From contig NZ_JAHWUS010000003.1 of the NCBI RefSeq assembly GCF_019455445.1, positions 310,001 to 374,000 of the forward strand: a stretch of DNA of 64,000 nt. The letters run 5' to 3'. Positions 53,335 through 63,445 of this stretch are shown here, piece by piece. The notes beneath the pieces are model-generated. The model worked only from the letters and a program-made list of their open reading frames with translations, made no database searches and had not been told where the DNA came from. The translations under genes and the position numbers were made by a program. Position 1 is the first letter of the stretch; every line of letters begins with the position of its first letter. The DNA comes from Pseudaquidulcibacter saccharophilus (lineage in GTDB: Bacteria; Pseudomonadota; Alphaproteobacteria; Caulobacterales; Aquidulcibacteraceae).

Positions 53335-54039
53335 TTATTTAATAAGCCTATCGGGGTTAAGCATTAAGCGGGCATCAACTTCCACGATTTTGCCGTCCTC
53401 TTTGACTTCTACGACCTTTTCCAAAATGGCAAGCGCACTCCAATTTTGTTTTTGGTTTTCATATTGTGTTACGCCAACTTGCCCATAATATGGGTTGAAA
53501 TCGCTGACAGCCCGTCCAGTAGCAACAGTTGTATAATAATAACCACTAACCATTTTTTCAGCTGATAATAAGTATTTGCCGGGTTTCATTTTCCCAAAGC
53601 TGAAACGACCATAATTATCTGTTACTGAATAATATGAATATATAAACATTCTATCATCAGCCATAACTTTGCGTTTTTGTGGGTCTCTAGAACGTGCCTG
53701 TTTCTTTGAAAGATTTATATAATCAACCAAATATGGCGTGTAAGGATAAAGAAAAACTTTATGACCGCTTACTGGTTCTGGCTTTATTGTCGATAACAAA
53801 GCGGCATCAGAGCCATCGTTTGTAATTTTGTAAAATAACACGCCATTAATTGTTGAATTACCAAGTGCAACAGCGTTTTTTGTATATTCTTCATCAAAAT
53901 TTGTTTTCGGATATATATATTGAACAGTGTCTAATTGTTCTTGCATATTCATTTTTTTTAATACGCTTTGTGAATATGATGGTGTCGCAACCATTAATAA
54001 TGAGAGTGACATAAAACCATATTTGACAATATTTTTCAT
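53335..54039 (-). CDS. Secreted protein with a carboxypeptidase-regulatory-like domain (paralog 2)
   Basis: This 234-aa protein has a signal peptide (MSLSLLMVATPSYSQ). It shares LGNSTINGVLFY, YTPYLVDYINLSKK and SVTDNYGRFSFGKMKPGKYLL with its neighbour. It has no recognised enzyme motif; a structural or envelope role is possible. It is 78 nt upstream of its paralog, and the pair lies between hypE and clpB in the minus orientation. Confidence 0.65.
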   Translation of the reverse strand: MKNIVKYGFMSLSLLMVATPSYSQSVLKKMNMQEQLDTVQYIYPKTNFDEEYTKNAVALGNSTINGVLFYKITNDGSDAALLSTIKPEPVSGHKVFLYPYTPYLVDYINLSKKQARSRDPQKRKVMADDRMFIYSYYSVTDNYGRFSFGKMKPGKYLLSAEKMVSGYYYTTVATGRAVSDFNPYYGQVGVTQYENQKQNWSALAILEKVVEVKEDGKIVEVDARLMLNPDRLIK

Positions 54040-54125
54040 AGTAAATCCGATGCTGAATACAACTTAAACTCTGTTTAAGCCTAATATTGGCAAATTTGTG
54101 ACAAAAAATTAAGGTAATGCATAAA

Positions 54126-54152
54126 TAAAGGGCGTCAATTTGACGCCCTTAT
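54126..54152 (-). terminator. clpB terminator
   Basis: AAGGGCGTCA-aat-TGACGCCCTT is a 10-bp stem; on the minus strand it is followed by TATTTATG. It lies directly downstream of clpB. Confidence 0.85.
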
Positions 54153-54174
54153 AATTTAGTGACTACTACGAAAT

Positions 54175-56760
54175 TTAATGAACGGTCGCGTTTCCGGCAT
54201 TAAATACCAAATGACCTTCTTCGGCATGGGCAATAACCGCTTGCCCGTCAAGAACATCGCCTTTCAAAATCATTTTTGCGAGTGGGTCCTGAACCTCTTG
54301 CTGGATAACACGTTTTAGTGGGCGCGCACCATAAATAGGATCATACCCTTTGTTGGCAAGCCATTCTTTGGCATCTTCATCAAGTTCAAGTTTTATGTCG
54401 CGACTTGCCAATAATTTTTCAAGTCGTTTTAATTGGATTGGCACGATTTTATCCATTTCAGCACGTCCAAGGCGTTTGAAAAGAATAATCTCATCAATCC
54501 TGTTTATGAACTCTGGCCTAAAGTTTGCCTTAACCGCTTCCATCACGATTGGGCGCACCAATTCGATATCTTCGCCTTCTTTTTGTTCGGCAATATATTG
54601 TGAACCAAGGTTAGAAGTCATCACAAGGATAACGTTGCGGAAATCCACTGTTCTCCCCTGACCATCAGTCAAGCGACCATCATCTAGCACTTGTAAAAGC
54701 ACGTTGAAGACATCAGGATGCGCTTTTTCAACTTCATCAAATAATACGACCTGATAAGGGCGCCGGCGAACCGCTTCGGTTAATGCACCACCTTCATCAT
54801 AGCCAACATATCCTGGAGGCGCACCAATCATGCGTGAAACCGAATGTTTTTCCATATATTCTGACATATCAAGGCGGGTGATGGCGGTATCATCATCAAA
54901 TAAAAATTCCGCCAATGCCTTGGTCAGTTCGGTTTTACCTACACCGGTCGGTCCAAGGAAAAGGAATGAGCCGATTGGTTTGTTAGGGTCTTGAAGGCCG
55001 GCACGAGAACGGCGCACGGCATCGGCCACTGCCACAAGTGCTTCTTCTTGACCAACAACGCGTTCACGCAATTTATCTTCCATGCTTAGAAGTTTTTCAC
55101 GTTCACCCTCAAGCATTTTATCAACTGGAATACCGGTCCAACGGGAAACAACCTCGGCGATTTGTTCAGCATCAACTGATTTTGAAACTAGGCTATGCTT
55201 GCTATCACCCGCATTTTTCAATTGTTCTTCCAATTTTGGAATGCGTCCATATTGCAATTCACCAGCTTTGGCATAGTCACCGTTACGGGTTGCCTCTTGA
55301 AGTTCAAGGTGAAGTTTTTCAAGCTCTTCCTTCAATTTAGTTGAATCCGCTTGTGACGCTTTTTCGGCACGCCATTTTTCGGTTAGCTCGGTTGATTTTT
55401 TGTCAAGTTCTTCAATTTCATCCTCAAGCTTCTCAAGGCGATCTTGCGACGCGGCATCTTTTTCTTTTTCAAGTGCCGATGCCTCGATACGAAGTTGCAT
55501 CAATTTGCGGTCGATTTCATCCAATTCTTCGGGTTTTGAATCCATCTGCATTTTTAGACGTGCAGAAGCCTCATCCATCAAATCAATTGCCTTATCTGGC
55601 AAGAAACGGTCGGCAATATAGCGATTGGAAAGCGTTGCCGCCGCAACAATTGCATTGTCGGAAATGGTTACACCGTGGTGCACCTCATATTTTTCTTTTA
55701 GTCCACGAAGGATTGAAATTGTATCTTCTATTGTTGGTTCTTCAACAAAAACCGGTTGGAAGCGGCGGGCAAGGGCAGGGTCTTTTTCGATATATTTGCG
55801 ATATTCGTCTAATGTGGTCGCCCCAACGCAACGCAACTCACCCCGCGAAAGTGCAGGCTTTAAAAGGTTGGAGGCATCCATTGCCCCGTCGCCTTTACCG
55901 GCACCTACAAGGGTGTGCATTTCGTCAATGAAAAGCACAATGCCGCCATTGGTTGATTGGACTTCTGAAAGCACGGCTTTTAGGCGTTCTTCAAATTCAC
56001 CGCGATATTTCGCACCCGCAATCAATGCACCCATATCAAGCGACAAAAGCTTTTTATCCATAAGGCTTTCAGGGACATCACCATTTATAATGCGCAATGC
56101 CAAGCCTTCGGCAATTGCGGTTTTACCCACACCGGGTTCACCGATTAAAACAGGGTTGTTTTTGGTACGACGGCTTAAAACCTGTATCGCACGACGAATT
56201 TCTTCATCACGACCTATAACGGGGTCAAGTTTGCCTGATTTTGCATCTTCGGTAAGGTCACGTGTATATTTTTTAAGTGCCTCATATTGGTCTTCCGCTC
56301 CCTCACTATTTGCAGTGCGACCTTTGCGCATCATGCCAATTGCCATGTTAAGGCTTTGGGTGGTTACACCCGCTGCCTTTAGGGCATCGGCAGCCTTGGT
56401 GCCAGAATTGGTTGAAATTGCAAGCAATAGCCATTCAGCAGGAACCACACTGTCACCAGCTTTTTTGGCGGCATCTTCGGCCTGTGCAATAATTTTTGCC
56501 GTATCATTCGGCATATAAATTTGTCCATTGCCACCTTGAACAACGGGAAGGGCGGCAACCGCCATATCAACGGCAAGTTTCGCTTCATCGGGGCGGCCAC
56601 CTGCCGAACGGATTAGGCCGACAGCAAGTGATTTATCTTCATCAAGTAATGCCTTTAAAAGGTGTTCAGGCGTAAAATATTGGTTGCCGTTTTTAATGGC
56701 TTCCATTTGCCCTGCTTGGATTATTGCACGTGCGCGTTCGGTAAATTTATCAAGATTCAT
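54175..56760 (-). CDS. clpB: ATP-dependent disaggregase ClpB
   Basis: This 861-aa AAA+ protein has an N-terminal Clp domain, NBD1 with [15 protein letters not shown], a coiled-coil middle domain (about 400-540, with many Leu/Glu/Lys heptads), and NBD2 with [18 protein letters not shown]. ClpB re-solubilises aggregates with DnaK. The length and middle domain distinguish it from ClpA and ClpC. It ends with a terminator at 54126. Confidence 0.98.
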   Translation of the reverse strand: MNLDKFTERARAIIQAGQMEAIKNGNQYFTPEHLLKALLDEDKSLAVGLIRSAGGRPDEAKLAVDMAVAALPVVQGGNGQIYMPNDTAKIIAQAEDAAKKAGDSVVPAEWLLLAISTNSGTKAADALKAAGVTTQSLNMAIGMMRKGRTANSEGAEDQYEALKKYTRDLTEDAKSGKLDPVIGRDEEIRRAIQVLSRRTKNNPVLIGEPGVGKTAIAEGLALRIINGDVPESLMDKKLLSLDMGALIAGAKYRGEFEERLKAVLSEVQSTNGGIVLFIDEMHTLVGAGKGDGAMDASNLLKPALSRGELRCVGATTLDEYRKYIEKDPALARRFQPVFVEEPTIEDTISILRGLKEKYEVHHGVTISDNAIVAAATLSNRYIADRFLPDKAIDLMDEASARLKMQMDSKPEELDEIDRKLMQLRIEASALEKEKDAASQDRLEKLEDEIEELDKKSTELTEKWRAEKASQADSTKLKEELEKLHLELQEATRNGDYAKAGELQYGRIPKLEEQLKNAGDSKHSLVSKSVDAEQIAEVVSRWTGIPVDKMLEGEREKLLSMEDKLRERVVGQEEALVAVADAVRRSRAGLQDPNKPIGSFLFLGPTGVGKTELTKALAEFLFDDDTAITRLDMSEYMEKHSVSRMIGAPPGYVGYDEGGALTEAVRRRPYQVVLFDEVEKAHPDVFNVLLQVLDDGRLTDGQGRTVDFRNVILVMTSNLGSQYIAEQKEGEDIELVRPIVMEAVKANFRPEFINRIDEIILFKRLGRAEMDKIVPIQLKRLEKLLASRDIKLELDEDAKEWLANKGYDPIYGARPLKRVIQQEVQDPLAKMILKGDVLDGQAVIAHAEEGHLVFNAGNATVH

Positions 56761-56967
56761 AATAGAACCCCCTTTTTGAATAGAATATCTATGGCGGGAT
56801 TCTGTCTTGCTGTCCCACCAAAACAGTGGCTAGCATGACAACATTTCCTGCCTACACCTCATAGATAGGTGTGGTATATATGTTACACAAGGGGGTGGGT
56901 GTGTTAATGTTGAAGAATTATAAATTATGTTCTAAATTACCTGTAATTCCTATTCAGGAGGTATGAT
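56761..56967. promoter_or_regulatory. Divergent promoter region of clpB and the ICMT-like gene
   Basis: The 207-bp gap carries an inverted repeat ACACCT-catagat-AGGTGT at 56854-56872. I could not find a clear sigma-32 promoter for clpB by eye. The ICMT-like gene has a CAGGAGG site at 56956-56962. Confidence 0.35.
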
Positions 56968-57648
56968 ATGAAAAATAACCTTGCGCTCAAAACCTATATA
57001 AGTTCGGCGGTGTTAATGGTTGTCCTTGCACTTGTCACATTTATTAGTGCTGGTACAATTAAATTCACACGCGGGTGGGTTTTAATTATTGCGATTGGCG
57101 TCCCAAGCTTTTTAATTTCGTATTTTTCGCTTAAATCATCCCCTAATTTGAGCGAGCGCCGCCTAAAAGGTGGACCCACAGCAGAGAAACGTGGGGCGCA
57201 GAAAATTCTACAATTAATAAACGGTATTTCCTATCTTTTGGTTCTGATAATTGGCGGTCTTAATTGGCGGTTTGGTTGGCCACAAATCCCAAATATTTTC
57301 TTGATTATTGGAATTATAATTATTTTTTGTGGCTATTTCGGGGTTTACATGGTTTTCAGAGAAAATGAATATGCTTCGGCGACAATTGGGGTTGAAAGCA
57401 ATCAAAAACTTATTGAAACGGGTCCATATTCATTGGTAAGGCATCCAATGTATACTGCAACATCTTTAATCCTAATTGGCATGCCGCTTGTAATTGGGGC
57501 ATATTTTTCATTTTTGCCAGTATTAGTACTTTTGGTCGGTGTATATTTTCGCGCAATTGATGAGGAAAAAAACCTTAATGCCGAAATGCCTGGATACTCT
57601 GATTATTCTGAACGCGTCAAATATCGCTTTATAAAAGGGGTAATATAA
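56968..57648 (+). CDS. Isoprenylcysteine carboxyl methyltransferase-like membrane protein
   Basis: This 226-aa protein has about five membrane segments and a C-terminal half like the ICMT/PEMT family: TGPYSLVRHPMYTATSLILIG and YFRAIDEEKNL with a terminal EY/YxxYxxRVKYRFI pattern. Bacterial members methylate lipids or unidentified thiols. The start follows a strong CAGGAGG site. The substrate is unknown. Confidence 0.75.
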   Translation: MKNNLALKTYISSAVLMVVLALVTFISAGTIKFTRGWVLIIAIGVPSFLISYFSLKSSPNLSERRLKGGPTAEKRGAQKILQLINGISYLLVLIIGGLNWRFGWPQIPNIFLIIGIIIIFCGYFGVYMVFRENEYASATIGVESNQKLIETGPYSLVRHPMYTATSLILIGMPLVIGAYFSFLPVLVLLVGVYFRAIDEEKNLNAEMPGYSDYSERVKYRFIKGVI

Positions 57649-57678
57649 AAGCCCCCTAATTGATATTAGAGGGCTTTT
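57647..57678. terminator. Bidirectional terminator between the ICMT-like and POT genes
   Basis: AAAAGCCC-c-CTAAT-tgat-ATTAG-a-GGGCTTTT has one mismatch; T-rich sequence on both strands suits the convergent genes on either side. Confidence 0.85.
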
Positions 57679-57697
57679 GAAATCATGGGTTCTTTTA

Positions 57698-59059
57698 TTA
57701 AGCCGCCAGTCGTTTCCGCAGTGCGAATTTCACGATTAATAGGCATATTGTTGCAAAGGCGGCGCAGGCGACGTGTAATAACCAGAATTGAACAGTTGGC
57801 ATTTTTTCAAATAATGCACCAATCTGGCCAACTGATTTATTGGCAACGAACAAAGTTAAATTGAACAAACCTGTCACAGTTGCCGCCAATTGAACCGGCG
57901 CAAGGCGAACAAATAATGCCAATGCAATTGGCAACACCATTGCAAAACCGATTGAGTTGATGATGTGGAACATAACCGGCCAGAATAGACCGATTTTTCC
58001 ATCTGGCCCCTTGGTCAATTCAGCCATAACAAGGCACATGGCGCCAAAAGTTGCAATAAAAGTTCCAAGAATCATTTTGGTGATTTCATCAGGCTCTTTC
58101 CATTTTGTGCCATACCAACGGAAGAAGATTGCAACCCCCGCCATCAATGTCACAGAGAAGATGGAATCAAGCGTCACAAGCCAAGTGGTTGGCAATTTAT
58201 TGCCCATAAAGACAAGATTAAAATCACGATCACCCCATAATAAATAGGCATTAAAAATTTCCATATTTGGTATAAGACCGATTGCAAGTATTGGGATTAG
58301 AATGACCAAAACACCAATCATTTTCCAATCTTCAAATGATAATGGATTAGGAGCTGCTTTGCCATTTTCCTTCTTTTGTTCAATTACATCTTTTGGGAAA
58401 TGTTTGATGCCCAATACATAAATGACAACGGCAACCAGCATGCCGACACCCGCAGCACCAAAGCCCCAGTGCCATCCTACTTTTTCACCCAAAGTACCAA
58501 CAATTAGAGGGGAGGTGATAACACCAGCCTGAATCGCAAGATAATAGATTTGGAAGGCATCGGCGCGGCGATTGTCACCCTCTTTATAAAGGCCACCAAC
58601 TTGTGATGCCAAATTACCCTTGAAGAAGCCTGAACCTATTACAAGTGCCAATAATGCAAACAAGAAAGTATAATCAAACGCCATCATAAAGTGACCAGCT
58701 GCCATTAATAATGCGCCGGTTAGAACTGCTTTGGTGCGTCCCAAAAACTTATCGGCAATAAAGCCGCCGATAATTGGCGTTAAATATACCCATGCCGCAT
58801 AATCACCAAAGATTTTTGATGATAAAGCCGTTGGGTCATTGGTGTTATAATGCGCCGTAAATTGGCCAAAAAATGCAATATTTTCAATGTGCCCAGGGTG
58901 AAGTAAATATTTCGCCATATAAAGCACCAATAGTGATTGCATGCCATAATATGAAAATCTTTCCCATGCTTCGGTAAATGCCAAGAAGCCAAGACCTTTG
59001 GGATGCCCCAAAAATGCTTTATCATTCTTGAGCTTAATTTCGCTTTCTTCACTTATCAT
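57698..59059 (-). CDS. POT/PTR2-family proton-dependent oligopeptide transporter
   Basis: This 453-aa MFS-type protein begins with KGLGFLAFTEAWERFSYYGMQSLLVLYM, the POT family N-terminal signature (ExxERFxYYG), and has about 12-14 membrane helices. GGFIADKFLGRTKAVLTG is the typical loop 2-3. It imports di- and tripeptides with protons. The specificity cannot be assigned. Confidence 0.92.
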   Translation of the reverse strand: MISEESEIKLKNDKAFLGHPKGLGFLAFTEAWERFSYYGMQSLLVLYMAKYLLHPGHIENIAFFGQFTAHYNTNDPTALSSKIFGDYAAWVYLTPIIGGFIADKFLGRTKAVLTGALLMAAGHFMMAFDYTFLFALLALVIGSGFFKGNLASQVGGLYKEGDNRRADAFQIYYLAIQAGVITSPLIVGTLGEKVGWHWGFGAAGVGMLVAVVIYVLGIKHFPKDVIEQKKENGKAAPNPLSFEDWKMIGVLVILIPILAIGLIPNMEIFNAYLLWGDRDFNLVFMGNKLPTTWLVTLDSIFSVTLMAGVAIFFRWYGTKWKEPDEITKMILGTFIATFGAMCLVMAELTKGPDGKIGLFWPVMFHIINSIGFAMVLPIALALFVRLAPVQLAATVTGLFNLTLFVANKSVGQIGALFEKMPTVQFWLLHVACAAFATICLLIVKFALRKRLAA

Positions 59060-59220
59060 TATTTAATAGCCCCGTTTTGCGCAAAATTTATGCTTTAACA
59101 ACCATATTCATAAAACACTTTTTGGCTATGGCAATATTTGATTAGCACAAACGAATTATTAGCCCGAATTTACTTTAAAATTTTTGCCTATAAGATTATA
59201 TGTAATAATAGGAGGCAAAG

Positions 59221-59607
59221 ATGAGTGAATATGAATTAGTAAACTCTCTGGCACGCTTTTGGGGCGGAATGGGGGTTATCCTTTCGGCAATATTCCTTTT
59301 GCGTAAAGATAGCCTGAAAACATTGGTTGATGATTTTGAAAATGTTGGCGCATTATCGTTTTCAATTGGGCTTATGACCTTGTTTGTTGGTTTGGCATCG
59401 GTTTCGATTTATTCGCGTTTTAGCTTTGATTGGCGCGTTATTATAACACTCTTTGGATGGGTGAGCCTTGCAAAAGGTGTGTGGATTATAACAATGCCAA
59501 AGAGTGTAAAAAGCCTTATACAAAGTGGATTTTATAGTAATTATGCCAAGGCATCTTTGGTGATTTTGGGCGTCGTCGGTCTGTTTTTGCTTATCAAAAG
59601 TTTTTGA
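59221..59607 (+). CDS. Small four-helix membrane protein, unknown function
   Basis: This 128-aa protein (MSEYELVNSLARFWGGMG) has four predicted membrane segments. It follows a good AGGAGGC site. I do not recognise a family. It is monocistronic between the POT gene (divergent) and a DUF2087 gene. Confidence 0.65.
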   Translation: MSEYELVNSLARFWGGMGVILSAIFLLRKDSLKTLVDDFENVGALSFSIGLMTLFVGLASVSIYSRFSFDWRVIITLFGWVSLAKGVWIITMPKSVKSLIQSGFYSNYAKASLVILGVVGLFLLIKSF

Positions 59608-59771
59608 TACTTGAAAAATTTTATCGCTTGAATTATATGGCACTCATGGTCAGCAGTTCACCAAGGCGTTGCCGTATAGGCTAAACCTGCTTTTTAATGT
59701 TCAATCTGGTTATGTGCCATATTGCAAGACGGCAACCACAATTGTTTCGGCACTTTAACGGAAATTGAACA

Positions 59772-60338
59772 ATGACCAAGGAAGTATTCCCCTTTGGTGT
59801 GCCCGATATATCGGCACTTGCCAAACATATTAAAAAAGAAATTGACGACAACCAAACCCCATCCCATCTTGAGGTTTTGAATATTCTTGCCCGTGGTGCG
59901 GGATATAAAAACTTTCAACATTTTCGGGCTGCAAACGCACCAAATGATGCGCCAATTACGGTTGATAAACCCAATCAAGACGCGCTTAAGAAAATAACCA
60001 AATATTTTGATAATAATCTGGTGTTAATGCGCTTTCCCCCTAAAGAATCGCACCGTGAGTTATGTTTGTGGTTCTTTTGGTCACGGATTCCGCAAAATGC
60101 CAAATTTAATGAAATTGCCTTTAGCAAGTATTTAAACGGCCTTCATTCCTTTGGCGATGCGGCGTTAATAAGGCGTTATTTGATTGAATATGGCTTTGTT
60201 AGCAGATCCCGTGATGGTTCTGATTATCAACGTATTGAACTTGAAGTTCCGGCGGCGGTTCAGGCGATTGTGAATATGTCAAAAGACGACATTCCAGTAA
60301 AAAAGAAGCGCGATAATGCTGCTTATCCTATTGGCTGA
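59772..60338 (+). CDS. DUF2087-containing protein
   Basis: This 188-aa protein has an N-terminal segment (HLEVLNILARGAGYKNFQHF) seen ahead of DUF2087 in related proteins, and a C-terminal DUF2087 domain: VLMRFPPKESHRELCLWFFW, then FGDAALIRRYLIEYGFVSRS with RDGSDYQR. The function is unknown; DUF2087 is sometimes linked to DNA-binding or transcriptional control. Its stop is followed by a GC-rich arm. Confidence 0.8.
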   Translation: MTKEVFPFGVPDISALAKHIKKEIDDNQTPSHLEVLNILARGAGYKNFQHFRAANAPNDAPITVDKPNQDALKKITKYFDNNLVLMRFPPKESHRELCLWFFWSRIPQNAKFNEIAFSKYLNGLHSFGDAALIRRYLIEYGFVSRSRDGSDYQRIELEVPAAVQAIVNMSKDDIPVKKKRDNAAYPIG

Positions 60339-60353
60339 AATACGCAAAACAAA

Positions 60354-60413
60354 CGCCCCGAAAACTAGCCAGCCGATTGCAGTAAAGTCAAAAGGCAAGC
60401 CCGTTTCGGGGCG
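60354..60413. other. Long-arm hairpin (candidate structured RNA or terminator)
   Basis: CGCCCCGAAA (60354-60363) pairs with TTTCGGGGCG (60404-60413) around a 40-nt loop. The length and lack of a T-run are unusual for a simple terminator. It lies between convergent genes. Confidence 0.4.
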
Positions 60414-60434
60414 ACAATCAAAACGGATATCCGG

Positions 60435-61229
60435 TTAAATCAAACTTTCAACTATGCCGCCTTCAACCCTTAATGCCGCGCCAGTGGTCGAGGACGATAG
60501 GGGGGAGGCGACATAGGTAACAAGATTTGCAACTTCTTGTGGATCAGCAAATCGCCCGGTTAAAGAGCTTGGGCGGTGTTTTGCCACAAATTCACGACCC
60601 AATTCATCAAGTGATTTTCCATCGCCACCCATTACATTCTGTAGGAATTCTGCAACACCTTCTGTCATGGTTGGGCCAGGCAGGATTGTGTTACAAGTAA
60701 CACCGGAACCTTTGGCAACTTTGGCAATCCCACGTGCAAGCCCCTGCATCGCAGCTTTTGAAGTACCATAATGTACCATATCGTCAGGGATGTTTATCGC
60801 AGATTCCGAGGAAATAAAGATAATCCGCCCCCAATTCTTTTCCATCATTTTAGGGAGGTAAAAACGCGATAGGCGCGCACCCGAAACCACATTTACATTT
60901 AAAATATTCATCCAATCATCATCGGAAATTTCGGTAAAGGGAATTGTGCCATAAATCCCCAAATTATTGACCAAAATATCAATATCTGGAAATGCCGTGA
61001 ATAATTCTTGTGCGCCTTTTGGCGATGCAAGATCAAATGGTGCTGTCTCAATATTTGCATTTGGGTTAGATGCCAAAATTTCTGCCTTTGCCTTATTGGC
61101 GGCATCATCTGTACGGCCGTTGATTATTACCTTTGCACCAGAGTTTGCCAATGATTTGGCAATTGCAAAGCCTATGCCTTTGGTAGAGCCGGTAACTAAT
61201 GCGGTTTTTCCATTTAAATTTATTTCCAT
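60435..61229 (-). CDS. SDR-family oxidoreductase
   Basis: This 264-aa protein has TGSTKGIGFAIA near residue 14, NNLGIYG, ISSESAINIPDDMVHYGTSK with the catalytic Ser, Tyr and Lys, and a C-terminal GRFADPQEVANLVTYVASP signature of classical SDRs. The substrate is unknown. Confidence 0.88.
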   Translation of the reverse strand: MEINLNGKTALVTGSTKGIGFAIAKSLANSGAKVIINGRTDDAANKAKAEILASNPNANIETAPFDLASPKGAQELFTAFPDIDILVNNLGIYGTIPFTEISDDDWMNILNVNVVSGARLSRFYLPKMMEKNWGRIIFISSESAINIPDDMVHYGTSKAAMQGLARGIAKVAKGSGVTCNTILPGPTMTEGVAEFLQNVMGGDGKSLDELGREFVAKHRPSSLTGRFADPQEVANLVTYVASPLSSSTTGAALRVEGGIVESLI

Positions 61230-61328
61230 TTTAATCCCCTGATAGTTGTCAGATATTTGTAAAAATTTCGAGATTACTTGTCAAATTAAATCGATTGATA
61301 AAAACCTATTGCATGATATTTTATAAAG

Positions 61329-61685
61329 ATGGTTACATTAAACGATATACGTCAATTTTTATTGTCTTTGCCCGATGTTTCGGAAGGGATGTCGTGGGAC
61401 AGTGTTTCGTTCAAAGTGAATAAAAAAATAATCTTGTTTTGGAATGCAAAATACGATTCCCCAGTTTTTAGTTTTGCGCCAGAAGAAAATGAATTCCTGC
61501 TTGAGGCAGATAGCGACACATTTTTTACCACCGACCATCACCGTAAATTCAATTGTATATTGGCGCGCCCAGAAATGCTTGATTTATCGTGGGCTAAGGT
61601 GAAACTATATGAAAAATGGCGGCGCCTTGTTTCCAAAAAGACTTTGAAACAATTTGATTTGGATTATCCAAATTATAGTGCTTAA
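61329..61685 (+). CDS. MmcQ/YjbR family protein
   Basis: This 118-aa protein begins MVTLNDIRQFLLSLPDVSEGMSWD and ends with KLYEKWRRLVSKKTLKQFD, typical of the MmcQ/YjbR-like fold. The biochemical role is unknown; it is often a DNA-binding-fold protein. It is divergent from the SDR gene. Confidence 0.8.
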   Translation: MVTLNDIRQFLLSLPDVSEGMSWDSVSFKVNKKIILFWNAKYDSPVFSFAPEENEFLLEADSDTFFTTDHHRKFNCILARPEMLDLSWAKVKLYEKWRRLVSKKTLKQFDLDYPNYSA

Positions 61686-61690
61686 ATACA

Positions 61691-61722
61691 AAAAAACCGC
61701 CAAATTGCTTTGGCGGTTTTTT
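61691..61722. terminator. Bidirectional terminator between the MmcQ-like and outer-membrane genes
   Basis: AAAAAACCGCCAAA-ttgc-TTTGGCGGTTTTTT is a perfect stem with A- and T-tracts, serving the convergent genes on both sides. Confidence 0.92.
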
Positions 61723-61741
61723 AATTTGGTGGGTTTCAAAA

Positions 61742-62539
61742 TTAGAATACAGTATTAAGGCGAACCGCGATTGGAATTGTAACCTGACCCTTAACGTCAT
61801 TGGTTCCGCAAACGCCGTAAGTACAATTATTCGCGCTATTTTTCTTAAGCGGTGAATTATATCGTACACCAACTTCTGCCGCTAGTTCCATGCTATCAGA
61901 TAAGGTATATGATGCACCCAAATCAGCGCCGGCAGTATAGGTTACGCCATCATCAAATAGCTTCATTTTGCCAAGTGAGTTTGCGCCCGCTTTCATATCA
62001 ACTGAAACTTCTTTGGTGTAAACCACGCCGCCATGAACCGCGTAATATGGCTTGATTGGGTTTTTAACCCAATTACCACCAAACCACTGACGCCAGCCAA
62101 GTTCGAGCATATACTGTTCAAGATCGTTAGCGCTTCCGGTTAGGTTGGTATCGCAAACACCACTTGCCGCAACGCTTACTAAACAACCCATTTGCACATT
62201 ATCTTTGGCAGAGGCATTGGTATAACCAATCGAGCCAAATACTTCGGTAAGGTTTGAAAGCGCATAGCGAACTTCGAATGATGTATGAATATTGGTTTTA
62301 TACATATCATCATATTTACGACCGCGCATTTGTACGATGCTTGAAGTATATGCCGCATTATATGCACTTAGGTCGGTGGCGGTTCCGATGCCGTCATTAA
62401 CGACAGTACCTTGGGCGCTTACTTCTGTGCCGATTGATGATGAAAAAATCCAAGGCGATGAATAGCCGTCTGCCATTGCATTGGTTGCAATTGCCGCGCT
62501 GCTGATTATTGCAAGTGTAACTAAATTCTTTAGTCGCAT
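61742..62539 (-). CDS. Outer-membrane beta-barrel protein
   Basis: This 265-aa protein has a signal peptide (KNLVTLAIISSAAIATNAMA) and alternating, aromatic-rich beta strands, ending in ITIPIAVRLNTVF with a terminal Phe, the typical last strand for BAM recognition. Two Cys pairs may form disulfides in extracellular loops (MGCLVSVAASGVCD, NNCTYGVCG). Its ligand is unknown. Confidence 0.75.
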   Translation of the reverse strand: MRLKNLVTLAIISSAAIATNAMADGYSSPWIFSSSIGTEVSAQGTVVNDGIGTATDLSAYNAAYTSSIVQMRGRKYDDMYKTNIHTSFEVRYALSNLTEVFGSIGYTNASAKDNVQMGCLVSVAASGVCDTNLTGSANDLEQYMLELGWRQWFGGNWVKNPIKPYYAVHGGVVYTKEVSVDMKAGANSLGKMKLFDDGVTYTAGADLGASYTLSDSMELAAEVGVRYNSPLKKNSANNCTYGVCGTNDVKGQVTIPIAVRLNTVF

Positions 62540-62626
62540 TAAAACCCCCGTAAATAAAGGAAACTTCTTTTACGGAATCAGTATTTGCTGATTTGGTTAA
62601 TAAATATTAACCATGTTTGAGATTTG

Positions 62627-63385
62627 TTAAATCTTGCCCCAACCTTGTAGTCCCAATGCCTCAAGTGGTTTAAAGCGGGCTTTGTATTCCATTTTATCAC
62701 AGCCATCGATTAGATAGCCAAGATAAACATATGGCTTGCGCGCAATGCGGGTTTGGATAATTTGATCAAGGATTATAAAGCTGCCCAAAGATTGTTTCTT
62801 ATAGTCTGGGTCGAAAAATGAATAAACCAGTGAACGACCATCGCTTAATTCATCAATCAAGCAGCAGGCAATTAATTGCCCTTTTTTACCCATTTCACAA
62901 TCGGCGGCAAGGCGATAGTCATAAACCCTTGTGCTTTCGACACATTCCTCAAGCATAGCGATAAAATCATCGCCATTCATGCCTGACATACCTTGGTTAA
63001 GGTGACGGGTGTCAAGATATTTGGTTAGAAGTTCATAGCGTTCTTCGGTTGCGATAGGCAGACACTCAGTGGCAACAAGCATTTTGTTTTTTTCGATAAT
63101 GCGTCGCCACTTTTTATCAAAAACAAAATCATTCGCGATTACACGAACCGAAACGCATTTCGAGCACATGTCACAAGATGGACGATAAGCAATATTTTGC
63201 GAGCGCCTGAAACCCGCATGGGTAAGCGCTTCATTAAGGGCATTGGCATTAAGGTCGTTTAATGTCGTAAAAATCTTACGCTCCAACCTGTCGCCAAGAT
63301 AGGGACATATTTGGGGCGTGGTAAGATAAAATTTAATATTCGTTCCGGCGCCAATGCCAAAAAAACTATTCTCACCTGTGGTCAT
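62627..63385 (-). CDS. bpt: Aspartate/glutamate leucyltransferase
   Basis: This 252-aa protein has the CDMCSKC zinc-like Cys set with QNIAYRPSCDMC, and a GNAT-like C-terminal half (YSFFDPDYKKQSLGSFIILDQI). Bpt adds Leu to proteins with N-terminal Asp or Glu for N-degron degradation. The length matches the bacterial family. Confidence 0.93.
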   Translation of the reverse strand: MTTGENSFFGIGAGTNIKFYLTTPQICPYLGDRLERKIFTTLNDLNANALNEALTHAGFRRSQNIAYRPSCDMCSKCVSVRVIANDFVFDKKWRRIIEKNKMLVATECLPIATEERYELLTKYLDTRHLNQGMSGMNGDDFIAMLEECVESTRVYDYRLAADCEMGKKGQLIACCLIDELSDGRSLVYSFFDPDYKKQSLGSFIILDQIIQTRIARKPYVYLGYLIDGCDKMEYKARFKPLEALGLQGWGKI

Positions 63386-63445
63386 TCTATGCTTCTTTTT
63401 GACAGCATATTACGCATTAAACGCATAAGAAATCAATATATTATT

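Noticed and set aside
55625-56518. 297-aa open frame opposite clpB
   Set aside because: It lies wholly antisense to a clear ClpB coding region, with no ribosome-binding site or recognised domain.
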